From Fibrobacterota bacterium (GTDB taxonomy: Bacteria > Fibrobacterota > Fibrobacteria > UBA5070), in NCBI GenBank assembly GCA_016715065.1, contig JADKBN010000019.1, positions 1 to 64,000 of the forward strand: a stretch of DNA of 64,000 nucleotides, written 5' to 3'. Below the pieces are notes generated by a model that saw only the letters and a list, made by a program, of their open reading frames with translations, made no database searches and was not told the origin of the DNA. A program made the position numbers and the translations under genes. This document shows positions 43,698 to 52,945 of the stretch, one piece after another. Position 1 is the first letter of the stretch, and the number at the start of each line of letters is the position of its first letter.

Positions 43698-46301
43698 TTA
43701 TGCAAGGCTCTGCCGATGTCGCAATCCAGGCTTGGAGCGAACCGGAGCAGAATCGGTCTCGATCCGCAACAGCATCTTTCCAGGTTCGTGCGAAGCGGAA
43801 TCGGAATGCGAATCCAGCCGGAAGCTCCCCAGCATGGAACGCAGATCCTGGGCCTGGGCGGTCAGCTCCTCGGAGGCGCTGGCGGATTCTTCCGCGTTGG
43901 CGGCATTCAACTGGGTCACCTTGTCCATCTGGCTCACCGATTCGCTCACCGCGCGGATGCCTTGCTCCTGCTCCTTGGCGCTGGAAGCGATCTCGACGAT
44001 CAAGTCGTTTACCTTGCGGGTGCTACTGGAGATCTTTTCCAACGATCCCGCCACATCCACCACGATCTTCACCCCGTCATCGGCGTTGCGCACCGATTCG
44101 AGGATCATTTCCGCCGTGTTCTTGGCCGCCTGCGCCGAGCGTTGCGCAAGGTTTCGCACTTCTTCGGCCACCACGGCGAAGCCTCTGCCTGCCTCGCCCG
44201 CACGGGCGGCTTCCACGGCGGCGTTCAGCGCGAGCAGATTGGTCTGCATGGCGATCTCGTCGATGGTCTTGACGATCACGGCTGTCTGGTCGGAGCTTTC
44301 CTTGATCTTCAGGATCGCCGAGCGCATCCGCGCCATGGCCTGGGTTCCGTTTCCGGCATGGTCGTCGGCCTGCGCCGCGAGCTGCTTGGCGGATCCGGCG
44401 TTGGTGGCGCTTTGCCGGGTCATGCCGGACATTTCTTCCAGGCTCGCCGAAATCACTTCCAGCGAGCTGGCCTGTTCGTTGGCGCCTTGGGCCAACGACT
44501 GGCTCCCGGAGGAAATTTGTCCGGATGCGCTGGCCACCTGAGCGGCGGCCTCCCCCACCTGGCTCATCGCACCCTGGAGGTTTTCCACCGCCAGGTTGAA
44601 CGCCTGGCTGATGCCCATGAATTTCTCGCGCAACTTGGCTGTGTCCGGATCGCCCTGGCCCGCCTCGATGCGTACGGTCAGATCACGCCTGGATACCGAT
44701 TCCAACGCCTTGCTCAGGCGATCCACTTCCTGGTCCTGGAAGGCGTTGGTCTTTTCCATCAGCTTGGCGGCGCGTTTGATTTCCGTTTGGTCCACCACAA
44801 CTTCCAGAGCCCCGACGATCTTTCCCGAACGGTTGCGGATCGGCACGCCCGTGTAGGAAATGTCCAGGTTCAGATTGCCTGGGTGGGCATCCGTCTGGGA
44901 TGTGGCCAGTTGATTGGTGGCCATCGCCTTGGCGCAAGCGCAACGGTCCGACTTGCAATCTCCGGTCTTGAAGAATCCATGGCACTTCTCCTTGGACCGG
45001 CTCAGTTCCGTGTGATCGCGTCCTGCCAGCGATGCTCCCGCCTTGTTCACGTAGAGGATCGAATACGATGTATCCACAACCATGACCGGTGCCGGGATCT
45101 GGTCGATGAACCCCACCACCGCGTCCAAGGTTTCGTTGACCCCCTGCATGATCTTCCGGTAATCGCCTTGGTGCTGCGACACATCCGATCGATCCAGAAT
45201 CTGTCCGGAGATCGCCCCTTCCGACAAGCGCCAAGCGTCCGAAACCAGCGAATTGATCGCGTCGATGCACGTGTTCAGGTTCTGCTTGATGGCATTGAAA
45301 TCGCCGTTGTACTCATCGGTGATCTTCGCGGGGATGTCCCCTTTGGCGATTCGATCGACATAGCTTGCCGCCACTTGCAGGGGCTCCACCACCGCGTCCA
45401 GGGTTTCGTTCACCCCTTGTATGATTTCCCGGTATTCGCCCTGGTGCCTGCTGGCGTCGGCGCGCGCGGCAAGCCTTCCTTCCACGGCGGCCTTCGACAA
45501 CATCCGGGCGTCGGTGCTCATGCTGCGGATCGCGTCGATCATGCGGGCCATCGAGGATTTCAACTGGCCGGTCTCCTCGCGGGAGTCCATCCGCACGACC
45601 ATATCGACCCGACCCGAGGCGACAAGTTCTGCCAACTCCACGCACTCGCCGATGGGCCGCACGATGGACCGTGTGATGATCCACCCCAGCAGGATGGAAA
45701 CCACCAGCAAGGCGATGCCCGCGACCACCAGCACCACAACCACCATGCTGGATATGGAAGCAGCTTCCTTCCCGGCCGCGTCTGACAGTCTGTTCTGGTG
45801 CTGGATCAATTCCCGCAACAGCGACAGGTATTGGTCCTGCGCCTTCTGGTAGGGGCCCAGGATCACCTCGCGGGTGCATTTCTGATCCCCTTTCTCGCCG
45901 CAGGCCATGATCTGTTCCTGGAGCGGGCCGTAGATCTTGCGAACCGCACCCACCTTGGCGAAGATCTCCTTGCCTTCCTCCGTGTAGAGCGATTTGGAAA
46001 GCGAATCGAGAACCGCCGTCTGGTTGTCCCGCACCCCCCGCACCTTCATCGCCTCCGCCTTGCGCAGCGCAGGGTCATCCGACAAGGCGATGTTTCGCAA
46101 CGACCGGGCCACGGAGTTGAGGTTTTCCAGGAGCTGGTTGCACTGGCGAACCTTCACATTGTGATCCAGTACGATGGACTTGACGATCCCATCGATGCGC
46201 TGGCACTTCCGCTCGATAAAGACCACCAAACCAGCCACCAATACCAGGATTCCGAAGAATCCGACTCCGATCTTCCCGGCAATCTTCAAATTGCGGAACA
46301 T
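43698..46301 (-). CDS. methyl-accepting chemotaxis protein with cytoplasmic PAS domain
   Basis: 867 residues with GGGGGAA before ATG. TM1 at 10-28 and TM2 at 185-208 bracket a four-helix-bundle-like sensor with two cysteines (C134, C142). HAMP 209-262, then HAMP-like repeats (290-395), then a PAS domain at about 397-510 (IPAPVMVVDTSYSILYVNKAG). In the PAS, a Cys-rich insertion has cysteines at 440, 449, 454 and 456. The signalling domain contains LLALNAAVEAARAGEAGRG. The Cys cluster is frequent in PAS domains of anaerobes' MCPs and may be redox-linked, but a cofactor cannot be assigned here. Encoded directly after cheA. Confidence 0.9.
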   Translation of the reverse strand: MFRNLKIAGKIGVGFFGILVLVAGLVVFIERKCQRIDGIVKSIVLDHNVKVRQCNQLLENLNSVARSLRNIALSDDPALRKAEAMKVRGVRDNQTAVLDSLSKSLYTEEGKEIFAKVGAVRKIYGPLQEQIMACGEKGDQKCTREVILGPYQKAQDQYLSLLRELIQHQNRLSDAAGKEAASISSMVVVVLVVAGIALLVVSILLGWIITRSIVRPIGECVELAELVASGRVDMVVRMDSREETGQLKSSMARMIDAIRSMSTDARMLSKAAVEGRLAARADASRHQGEYREIIQGVNETLDAVVEPLQVAASYVDRIAKGDIPAKITDEYNGDFNAIKQNLNTCIDAINSLVSDAWRLSEGAISGQILDRSDVSQHQGDYRKIMQGVNETLDAVVGFIDQIPAPVMVVDTSYSILYVNKAGASLAGRDHTELSRSKEKCHGFFKTGDCKSDRCACAKAMATNQLATSQTDAHPGNLNLDISYTGVPIRNRSGKIVGALEVVVDQTEIKRAAKLMEKTNAFQDQEVDRLSKALESVSRRDLTVRIEAGQGDPDTAKLREKFMGISQAFNLAVENLQGAMSQVGEAAAQVASASGQISSGSQSLAQGANEQASSLEVISASLEEMSGMTRQSATNAGSAKQLAAQADDHAGNGTQAMARMRSAILKIKESSDQTAVIVKTIDEIAMQTNLLALNAAVEAARAGEAGRGFAVVAEEVRNLAQRSAQAAKNTAEMILESVRNADDGVKIVVDVAGSLEKISSSTRKVNDLIVEIASSAKEQEQGIRAVSESVSQMDKVTQLNAANAEESASASEELTAQAQDLRSMLGSFRLDSHSDSASHEPGKMLLRIETDSAPVRSKPGLRHRQSLA

Positions 46302-46310
46302 GGATTCCCC

Positions 46311-48908
46311 CTATAGATCCCCGGAAGCGAGTTTCACCACGCCCCCGACGTCCAAGATCAGGCTGACCGAGCCATCGCTCATGATGGCGCCTCCGGAAAC
46401 CCCGGGCACATGTCCCATGGCTCCCAAATTCTTGATCACCACCTGCTGCTGCTCCAGGATGCGATCGGCCACCAGCCCCACCTTGTGGCCCACGGAATCT
46501 TCCACCACCAGCACCACTCCCTGGTTCGATTCCTCCAGGGGGCGGGCGCCGAACACCTCGCAAAGCCGCAACAGCCGCACGAGTTCTCCGTGGTAGTGGA
46601 TCATCTCGCCTTTGCCGATCACGGTTTTCACGCATGCCTCGTCCAGAAGCTGGGTGCTCAGGATGGACAAGGTCGGGATGATGTATTTCTCCGAGCCCAC
46701 CTGGATCACCATTCCCTGGATGATCGCCAACGTCAGCGGGAGACGGATGGAAAAGCAGGTGCCCTTGCCCTTTTCGGAGCGGATTTCCACCGTCCCGCGC
46801 AGAGCCTCGATGTTGCGCTTGACCACGTCCATCCCCACGCCGCGCCCGGACACATCCGTGACCGCTTTCGCCGTGGAAAGACCCGGTAGAAAGACCATCT
46901 GGTACACTTCAGAGTCCGTGTAGTTCTGGTCGGCCCTGGCTTTGCCGGCGGCGATCGCCTTGCGCAAAATGGCTTCGCGGTCCAAGCCTTTGCCATTGTC
47001 CTCGATCTCGATGTAGACGCTTCCCGCCTTGTGGAAGGCACGCAGATGCACCGTGCCGTGTGAGTGCTTGCCGGCCGCCACACGTTCCGCGGGTGTTTCC
47101 ACGCCGTGGTCCACGGAGTTTCGCACCATGTGGATCAACGGATCGCCGATGTTTTCCACCACGGTCTTGTCCAGTTCCGTGTCTTCCCCTTCCATGGAGA
47201 GATCGATCTGTTTCTCCAGTTTGCGGGCGAGATCCCTCACCAAGCGAGACATTTTCTGGAAGGTGGAGCGGATCCCCACCATGCGCAACGACATGGACAA
47301 TTCCTGGATCTGCCGCATCATCAAACTGGCCTGGGCGATCTTCTTTTCCACCGCCAGATCGAGGTTGGCCATCAGCCGAGGGTCTGCCCAAACCATCGAT
47401 TGGGCGATCACCGCCTCGCCAATGGCATCGATCAACAGGTCCAACCGTTGCACCGGCACCCGAACGCTTTCCTCCACACCCATGGCGGCCTGAGGCGCCT
47501 GGGCACGTTTGTTCTGGACCTGTTGTCCCAGGGCCTGGCCCACCTTGCGGGCCTCAACGTCACCCTGGTCCAGCAGGATCTCGCCCAGGGGCCTGGAATC
47601 GCCCGATCTCTGGACCGACAACGCCCGTTCCACCGCGGCGGGATCAACTCCTTGATCCACCAGAAGCTCGCCCATGCGACGTGCGGGCTGGTCGTGCAGG
47701 ATGGCTTCCATGGGCGGGAGCGAATCGGCCTCGCGCAGCCGCTCGATCAGCACCGGAAGATTGGCGGGAGGCAGGTAGGACCCTCCCTCCTGGATTCCTT
47801 CCAGTCCATCCACCAACACCCGGAAGGCGTCGGTGGTTTCCAGCAACACGTCCACATGTTGGGGCTGCAAGATGATCTTGTGGTTGCGGGCCCGGTCCAT
47901 CAGGCTTTCCGCGGCGTGCGCCAGCTCCTGGATCTCCTTGAGTTCCAAAAATCCCGCCAGACCTTTGAGGGTATGGCAGGACCGGAACACCACGTTCAGA
48001 GATTCTTCATCCGTGGGGGCGGTTTCCAGGCGCAACAAGGATTTCTCGATGTTGCGGATGTGGTCACCACCTTCGGCGATGAAATCCACCAGAAAAGAGG
48101 TGTCCCCCGTGAAGGTGGAGACCCCAGTCGGTTCGGCCGCTTGGCCAGCCTGGCTTTCGGAAGCGATCGTGGCGGAAAAGATTTTCGCGAGCATGGACTC
48201 GTCCACCTCGCGTCCGGCAGCCGTGTGCAGAACTCCGGCCTTCTCCTCCAACAGATCCTTCAGGCGCAGCAAGCCTTCGGTGCCGATCTGTCGTTGGGCC
48301 AGCGCAGTCTCCACCTCGTGGATCAAACCCGACCACTGTGGCAGATCCAGCACCCCGAACTCGCCCTTGAGCGTATGGAGGTATCGGTTGACAATTTCTG
48401 AACCTTCCGGAACGCCCTTCTCACGCTCCAGCACGGCAACCTCGAACCCTTCAAGATCCTGGCTTTGGCGCTCCACGAAGCGTTTAAGCAGTTCCAGATC
48501 CTGGATCAATTCGGCCTGATCCACGGCGCTGGCGGGACCCTTCATGGAAGCGGGCATGGCCGGCTCCGGAGGCATAGGGAGAGGCATCTGGGGGGCCGAC
48601 TGGCCCACAAGCTGCTCCAACGCTTTCACCAGTTTCTCCACGCCCTGGCACAGCTTGGGCAGCTCCGCGGCCGATTGCGTCTCTCCGCGCACCAACGCGA
48701 AAACAGAACTGGAAAGCCGGCGCGCCAAGGTTTTCATGGCCTGAGGGGCATGCCCCACTTGGCAAACCTCGTCGAAGGCCGCCAACAAGCCGGCCAAGGC
48801 GAGTTGATCGCCGCCGGGCAAGCCCTCTTGGGCCTGGTGGAGGTCGGCGAGGATCTTCTCGATTGGATTGAGAGGGTTGTTCATCTGGGAGATTGGCCTT
48901 AGCGCCAC
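46311..48908 (-). CDS. cheA: chemotaxis histidine kinase CheA with two HPt domains
   Basis: 865 residues. First HPt with H178 (RYLHTLKGEFGVL), second with H312 (SCHTLKGLAGFL). Residues 410-467 hold two MshEN-like LGE repeats (RMGELLVDQG, LGEILLDQGD). Dimerisation 480-545, HATPase 585-725 with HMVRNSVDHG (N box), DNGKGLD (G1) and GRGVGMDVV (G2). CheW-like domain 725-865. The GTG start at 48908 has GAGGG eight bases before it. ATG at 48884 would drop eight residues and is also possible. It leads cluster A, 38 bases after a DnaQ-like exonuclease gene. Confidence 0.93.
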   Translation of the reverse strand: MALRPISQMNNPLNPIEKILADLHQAQEGLPGGDQLALAGLLAAFDEVCQVGHAPQAMKTLARRLSSSVFALVRGETQSAAELPKLCQGVEKLVKALEQLVGQSAPQMPLPMPPEPAMPASMKGPASAVDQAELIQDLELLKRFVERQSQDLEGFEVAVLEREKGVPEGSEIVNRYLHTLKGEFGVLDLPQWSGLIHEVETALAQRQIGTEGLLRLKDLLEEKAGVLHTAAGREVDESMLAKIFSATIASESQAGQAAEPTGVSTFTGDTSFLVDFIAEGGDHIRNIEKSLLRLETAPTDEESLNVVFRSCHTLKGLAGFLELKEIQELAHAAESLMDRARNHKIILQPQHVDVLLETTDAFRVLVDGLEGIQEGGSYLPPANLPVLIERLREADSLPPMEAILHDQPARRMGELLVDQGVDPAAVERALSVQRSGDSRPLGEILLDQGDVEARKVGQALGQQVQNKRAQAPQAAMGVEESVRVPVQRLDLLIDAIGEAVIAQSMVWADPRLMANLDLAVEKKIAQASLMMRQIQELSMSLRMVGIRSTFQKMSRLVRDLARKLEKQIDLSMEGEDTELDKTVVENIGDPLIHMVRNSVDHGVETPAERVAAGKHSHGTVHLRAFHKAGSVYIEIEDNGKGLDREAILRKAIAAGKARADQNYTDSEVYQMVFLPGLSTAKAVTDVSGRGVGMDVVKRNIEALRGTVEIRSEKGKGTCFSIRLPLTLAIIQGMVIQVGSEKYIIPTLSILSTQLLDEACVKTVIGKGEMIHYHGELVRLLRLCEVFGARPLEESNQGVVLVVEDSVGHKVGLVADRILEQQQVVIKNLGAMGHVPGVSGGAIMSDGSVSLILDVGGVVKLASGDL

Positions 48909-48946
48909 TCTCCCACCCTCACCAAGGGATTGTCAAGTCCGCAGTG

Positions 48947-49594
48947 TCAATTATCCAACATGGAAATCGGAGCGAGCTTTTCGCATGCCTTCTGGAAGCG
49001 ATCAATGGCCAGATCTTTTTCCGGCAAGGCCTTGATCAAAAGCCTGGCCACCACCTGGGCCAGCACCTGGCAGTCGTAGAGCGCTCTGTGGAGCTCGCCT
49101 TGCTCCACCTTCAGCTTGATTTCGCCCGATGCACACAACCGGTTGGCGATCTCGGAAAGCTTGTGGGAAGGACTCTCGCGCATCACGTTGCGGGAAATCT
49201 TGAGCGAATCCAACACCGGCAATCGCGGAACGGCCAAGCCAGCGCGTTTGCAGGCTTCGCGCAAAAACGGCGCATCGAACGAATGCCCGTTGTGGGCCAC
49301 CAATACGCTGGATTGGCCGCAAAATCGAATGAATTGCGGAATCACTTCGCGGGCGGGTGGTGCGTTTTCCACCATGTCGTCGGTGATATGGTTGACCCGC
49401 GAAGCGGCTTCCGGGATGTGGCGGTCAGGCTTCACCAAGCTCTGGAACGTGGCCTTCTCCACGATGTCCATTTTCCCGGCCACCTTCTGGAAGCAGAATT
49501 TCACCGCACCGATCTCGATGATTTCATCGTTTTGGGCAGAAAGACCCGTGGTTTCGAGGTCGAAGGCAACGAGAGTCGTGGGCAAGGCGAACAT
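48947..49594 (-). CDS. DnaQ-like 3'-5' exonuclease
   Basis: 215 residues, DEDDh exonuclease fold. Exo I motif FDLETTG (D12, E14), Exo II VLVAHNGHSFDAPFL, Exo III HRALYDC near the C-terminus. Resembles the epsilon proofreading subunit or related repair/RNase T-type nucleases. With no polymerase partner in sight the exact role is open. Transcribed towards cheA with only 38 bases between, so it may share a transcript with cluster A. Divergent from argJ. Confidence 0.87.
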   Translation of the reverse strand: MFALPTTLVAFDLETTGLSAQNDEIIEIGAVKFCFQKVAGKMDIVEKATFQSLVKPDRHIPEAASRVNHITDDMVENAPPAREVIPQFIRFCGQSSVLVAHNGHSFDAPFLREACKRAGLAVPRLPVLDSLKISRNVMRESPSHKLSEIANRLCASGEIKLKVEQGELHRALYDCQVLAQVVARLLIKALPEKDLAIDRFQKACEKLAPISMLDN

Positions 49595-49669
49595 AGGGGG
49601 TCAAAACTAGACCCTGGAAGCAGGTTGCAGACATGACGCGTTGGATCAGGGAGTATTTTTCCTGACCCA

Positions 49670-50878
49670 ATGCAACTGGATCCCATCGGACATCCCACCA
49701 CTCCTCGCGGCTTCAAAGCCGCGCTCCACACTTGCGGCATCAAGGTTTCTGGTTCGCCCGACCTTGCCCTGCTTGTTTCCGACTCCGATTGCCGTTGGGA
49801 GGCCGTGTTCACCACCAATGCCGTGGCTGCAGCTCCGGTGTTGCTGGGTCGCGAACTTTTGGCCGCCAAACGCCCGTTGCGCGCGGTGCTGGTGAATTCC
49901 GGCAACGCCAATGCCGTCACGGGCGATCAGGGACTTTTGGATTCCCGCGAAACCGCCAAACTGCTGGAATCCGCCTTGGGAATTTCGTCGGGCAGCGTCC
50001 TGGTCAGTTCCACGGGCGTGATCGGTGTGCCGCTGCCCATGCCCAAGATTCGCGCAGGCTTGCCGGCCATTGCCCCGTTGCCGGTTGTCGATGGCGGCGC
50101 GTTGTTCGCTCGCGGCATCATGACCACCGACACCCGCCCCAAGCATGCGGCGATTTCCTTTGCCTATGCCGGAGGCGAAATCCGCCTGGGTGGCTGCGCC
50201 AAAGGCGCGGGCATGATCCACCCCCGCATGGCCACCATGCTCTCCTACCTCACCACGGATGCCTCGGTCCATCCGGAAGTCTTGCGCACCGCGTTTCGCA
50301 GCGCCGTGGATGCCTCGTTCAACCGCATCTCGGTGGACGGCGACACCAGCACCAACGACACCTGCGTCTTGATGGCCAACGGAGCATCGGGCCTGCCCGA
50401 GATCCTCCCCGGCACCCCCGAGGCGGAGCATTTCGAAGAAGCCCTCAAGATCCTTACCGCGCACTTGGCCCGCGAGATCGTCCGCGACGGCGAAGGGGCC
50501 ACCACGGTGGTGCGGCTGGATGTGGTGGGCGCCCGCGACGCCGACCAGGCCGAGCGCGTGGCACGTTCCGTGTGCAACAGTCCATTGGTGAAGTGCGCCA
50601 TCCACGGGCGCGACCCCAACTGGGGACGCATTCTCTGCGCGGCAGGCTATGCCGGCGCCGGCGTGACACCGCAATCGGTGGATCTGTCCATCCAGGAGGT
50701 GACCGTTCTCAAACGCGGGACCCCCCTTTCGTTCGATGCTCCCGCGCTCAGCGAATCCATGCGCGGAGAAGAAGTCAAAATCCGTCTGGACCTGGGCCAA
50801 GGCCAGGAGACAACCACCTTCTGGACCTGCGACTTCTCCGCCGAATACGTTTCCATCAACGCCGACTACACGACCTGA
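49670..50878 (+). CDS. argJ: glutamate N-acetyltransferase / ornithine acetyltransferase ArgJ
   Basis: 402 residues. Transfers acetyl from N-acetylornithine to glutamate in the cyclic arginine pathway. The bifunctional form also makes N-acetylglutamate from acetyl-CoA. Autocleavage site is in HPRMATMLSYLTTDA, with Thr189 as the expected nucleophile. VLVNSGNANAVTG, LVSSTGVIG and NRISVDGDTSTNDT are diagnostic. No strong Shine-Dalgarno is seen before ATG. Followed 8 bases later by lysC. Confidence 0.95.
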   Translation: MQLDPIGHPTTPRGFKAALHTCGIKVSGSPDLALLVSDSDCRWEAVFTTNAVAAAPVLLGRELLAAKRPLRAVLVNSGNANAVTGDQGLLDSRETAKLLESALGISSGSVLVSSTGVIGVPLPMPKIRAGLPAIAPLPVVDGGALFARGIMTTDTRPKHAAISFAYAGGEIRLGGCAKGAGMIHPRMATMLSYLTTDASVHPEVLRTAFRSAVDASFNRISVDGDTSTNDTCVLMANGASGLPEILPGTPEAEHFEEALKILTAHLAREIVRDGEGATTVVRLDVVGARDADQAERVARSVCNSPLVKCAIHGRDPNWGRILCAAGYAGAGVTPQSVDLSIQEVTVLKRGTPLSFDAPALSESMRGEEVKIRLDLGQGQETTTFWTCDFSAEYVSINADYTT

Positions 50879-50886
50879 GGGCCCAG

Positions 50887-52194
50887 ATGACCATCGCTTG
50901 CAAATTCGGAGGAACCTCTCTCGCCGACGCCGCCCAGTTCCGGAAGGTGGCCGAGATCGTCCGCGCCAACCCAAAGCGCCGCGCCGTGGTGGTCTCCGCT
51001 CCCGGCAAGCGCCACAAGCAGGATCCGAAGATCACGGATATCCTGCTTTCCATCCACGACATGGTCTCGCGCGAACTTTCGCCTGACCCGTCCTTCGCGC
51101 TTTTGCGCGAGCGCTTCCTGGAAATCGAGAAGGAACTGGGTGTGGATGCGGGCATGGCCGGTCTCCTGAAATCCTTCCAGATTTCCGTTCTGGCCGGGGC
51201 CGACCGCGACTGGATCGCTTCTCGCGGTGAGCATTTTTCCGCCCGCATCATGGCGGCGTTCCTGGGCGGCACTTTCGTGGAGCCGGAAGGCGCCGTGTTC
51301 ATCAACGCCCTGGGCCTGGTGGACGACCGCACCTGGACGGAGCTGCCCAGGCGACTCCCCGCCGAGGGGATCTACGTGATGCCCGGCTTCTATGGAACCG
51401 GACCACAGGAAAGGGTCAAAACCTTCTCGCGCGGTGGATCCGATATTTCCGGCTCCATCCTCGCTCGCGCCGCGGGGGTGGAACTCTACGAGAATTGGAC
51501 CGATGTGTCGGGTCTGTTGATGGCCGATCCCCGTATCGTGACCGACGCCTCCCCCATGGAGGTGGTCACCTACCGCGAACTGCGCGAACTGGCCTATTCG
51601 GGAGCCAACGTGTTCCACGAAGAAGCCATTCTTCCCTGCAAGCAAGCCTCCATCCCCATCCGCATCGCCAACACCAACCGCCCCTCCGACCCTGGCACCC
51701 TGATCGTGCCGGAAGAACGAGCCGCCGACCGCCCCATCGCGGGCGTGGCCGGACGCTCCGGATTTTGTCTGCTGCAGATCGAAAAGATCCTGATGAACAA
51801 GGAGCGTGGCTTCGGACGTCGCGTGTTGGGCATCCTGGAAACCAACGGCGTGAGCTACGAGCTCTCCCCTTCCGGCATCGATTCCATGTGCGTGGTGATC
51901 GATGCGGAAGACTTCGGACCCGTGGAAGGCGTGGTCCTGGACGAGATCCGCCGCTCGTGCGAACCGGACGCCATCGAGGTGGAACGCGACATCGCCCTGA
52001 TCGCCACCGTGGGCCATGGCATGAGCCACCGCACCGGCGTTGCATCGCGCTTGTTCGGGGCGCTGGCAGACGCCAAGGTGAATGTGCGGATCATCGACCA
52101 GGGCGCCTCGGAAATTTCCATCATCGTGGGCGTGGCCTCCCCCGACCTTTCCCGCGGCATCCAAGCCATCTACGACGCGTTTGTCAGAAACTGA
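50887..52194 (+). CDS. lysC: aspartate kinase
   Basis: 435 residues. Phosphorylates aspartate at the head of the lysine/threonine/methionine pathway. N-terminal kinase motif CKFGGTSLADAAQFRKV, then FSRGGSDISGSILA and the aspartate-binding YENWTDVSGLLMADPRIV. The C-terminal 130 residues are two ACT-type regulatory segments (IEKILMNKERGFGRRVLGIL; IATVGHGMSHRTG), so feedback control by an amino acid is likely. The start at 50887 follows GAGGGCCC. It overlaps the start of the next gene by about 14 bases. Confidence 0.93.
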   Translation: MTIACKFGGTSLADAAQFRKVAEIVRANPKRRAVVVSAPGKRHKQDPKITDILLSIHDMVSRELSPDPSFALLRERFLEIEKELGVDAGMAGLLKSFQISVLAGADRDWIASRGEHFSARIMAAFLGGTFVEPEGAVFINALGLVDDRTWTELPRRLPAEGIYVMPGFYGTGPQERVKTFSRGGSDISGSILARAAGVELYENWTDVSGLLMADPRIVTDASPMEVVTYRELRELAYSGANVFHEEAILPCKQASIPIRIANTNRPSDPGTLIVPEERAADRPIAGVAGRSGFCLLQIEKILMNKERGFGRRVLGILETNGVSYELSPSGIDSMCVVIDAEDFGPVEGVVLDEIRRSCEPDAIEVERDIALIATVGHGMSHRTGVASRLFGALADAKVNVRIIDQGASEISIIVGVASPDLSRGIQAIYDAFVRN

Positions 52195-52900
52195 CACAAC
52201 GACCTCCGGGGTCCGCCTTGTCCATCGGGACGAGGCGATCGTGGTGGTCCGAAAACCCCCAGGGATGCTGGTGCATCGGGGAATGGGCGCTTCGCGCGAC
52301 GAAACCTTCCTGTTGCAGGCCGTGCGGGACTTGTTCGGGGAACGGATCTATCCCGTCCACCGGCTGGATCGCCCCACGTCTGGTCTGGTGGTGTTCGCGC
52401 GCAACTCCGACGCCTCGCGCATCCTGCAGGAGAGCTGGAAGGCAGGTGTGGTGCGCAAGACCTACCTGGCCATCGCGCGCGGCTGGATGCCAGAAACTTC
52501 AGGTATCCGCGACGAAGCATTGGATGATCCCGATTCCGGCATCCTCCACGAAGCCCAATCCGCCTGGCGTGAACTGGACCGCTGCGAGGTTCCCTGTCCC
52601 CTTCCCCACTCCAAACACCCCACCTCGCGATTTTGCTTGGTGGAACTGGAGCCTCTGACCGGGCGCTGGCACCAGTTGCGTCGCCACTTTTCACGCATGC
52701 AGCACCCACTGGCAGGCGACACCACCCACGGCGATCGGCACGTGAACCACTTCCTGCAAGAACAATTCGGTTGGTGGCGCCTGATGCTCTGGGCGCACCG
52801 CCTGGAATTTCCTCACCCCACCACCAGCCGGTTGGCTGTTTTCCAAGACGATCCCGCAAGCGGATTGGCTCCGTGGTGGGAGACCCTGAAGCAAGCCTGA
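52181..52900 (+). CDS. RluA/TruC-family pseudouridine synthase
   Basis: 239 residues if started at TTG 52181, within the end of lysC. Other in-frame starts are later and would cut into VRLVHRDEAIVVVRKPPG, the first conserved strand. Catalytic Asp63 lies in VHRLDRPTSGLVVFA. Other family motifs are VRKTYLAIARGW, GRWHQLRRHFS and HPLAGDTTHGDRHVN. The last, with the overall length, favours TruC (tRNA U65) over the large RluA enzymes. No S4 domain. The start choice is the weak point. Confidence 0.85.
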   Translation: MSETDTTTSGVRLVHRDEAIVVVRKPPGMLVHRGMGASRDETFLLQAVRDLFGERIYPVHRLDRPTSGLVVFARNSDASRILQESWKAGVVRKTYLAIARGWMPETSGIRDEALDDPDSGILHEAQSAWRELDRCEVPCPLPHSKHPTSRFCLVELEPLTGRWHQLRRHFSRMQHPLAGDTTHGDRHVNHFLQEQFGWWRLMLWAHRLEFPHPTTSRLAVFQDDPASGLAPWWETLKQA

Positions 52901-52945
52901 ACGGAGACTGGACATTTCCTTCCGGGATATGATAAGCTCCGGTGC

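Noticed and set aside
48884..48908. ATG 48884 as the start of the cluster A cheA
   Set aside because: Possible, but GTG 48908 has a better ribosome site (GAGGG at eight bases), so the longer form was annotated.
49640..49665. Arginine operator upstream of argJ
   Set aside because: A small inverted repeat (TCAGG with CCTGA) is present, but it does not resemble an ARG box and may be chance.
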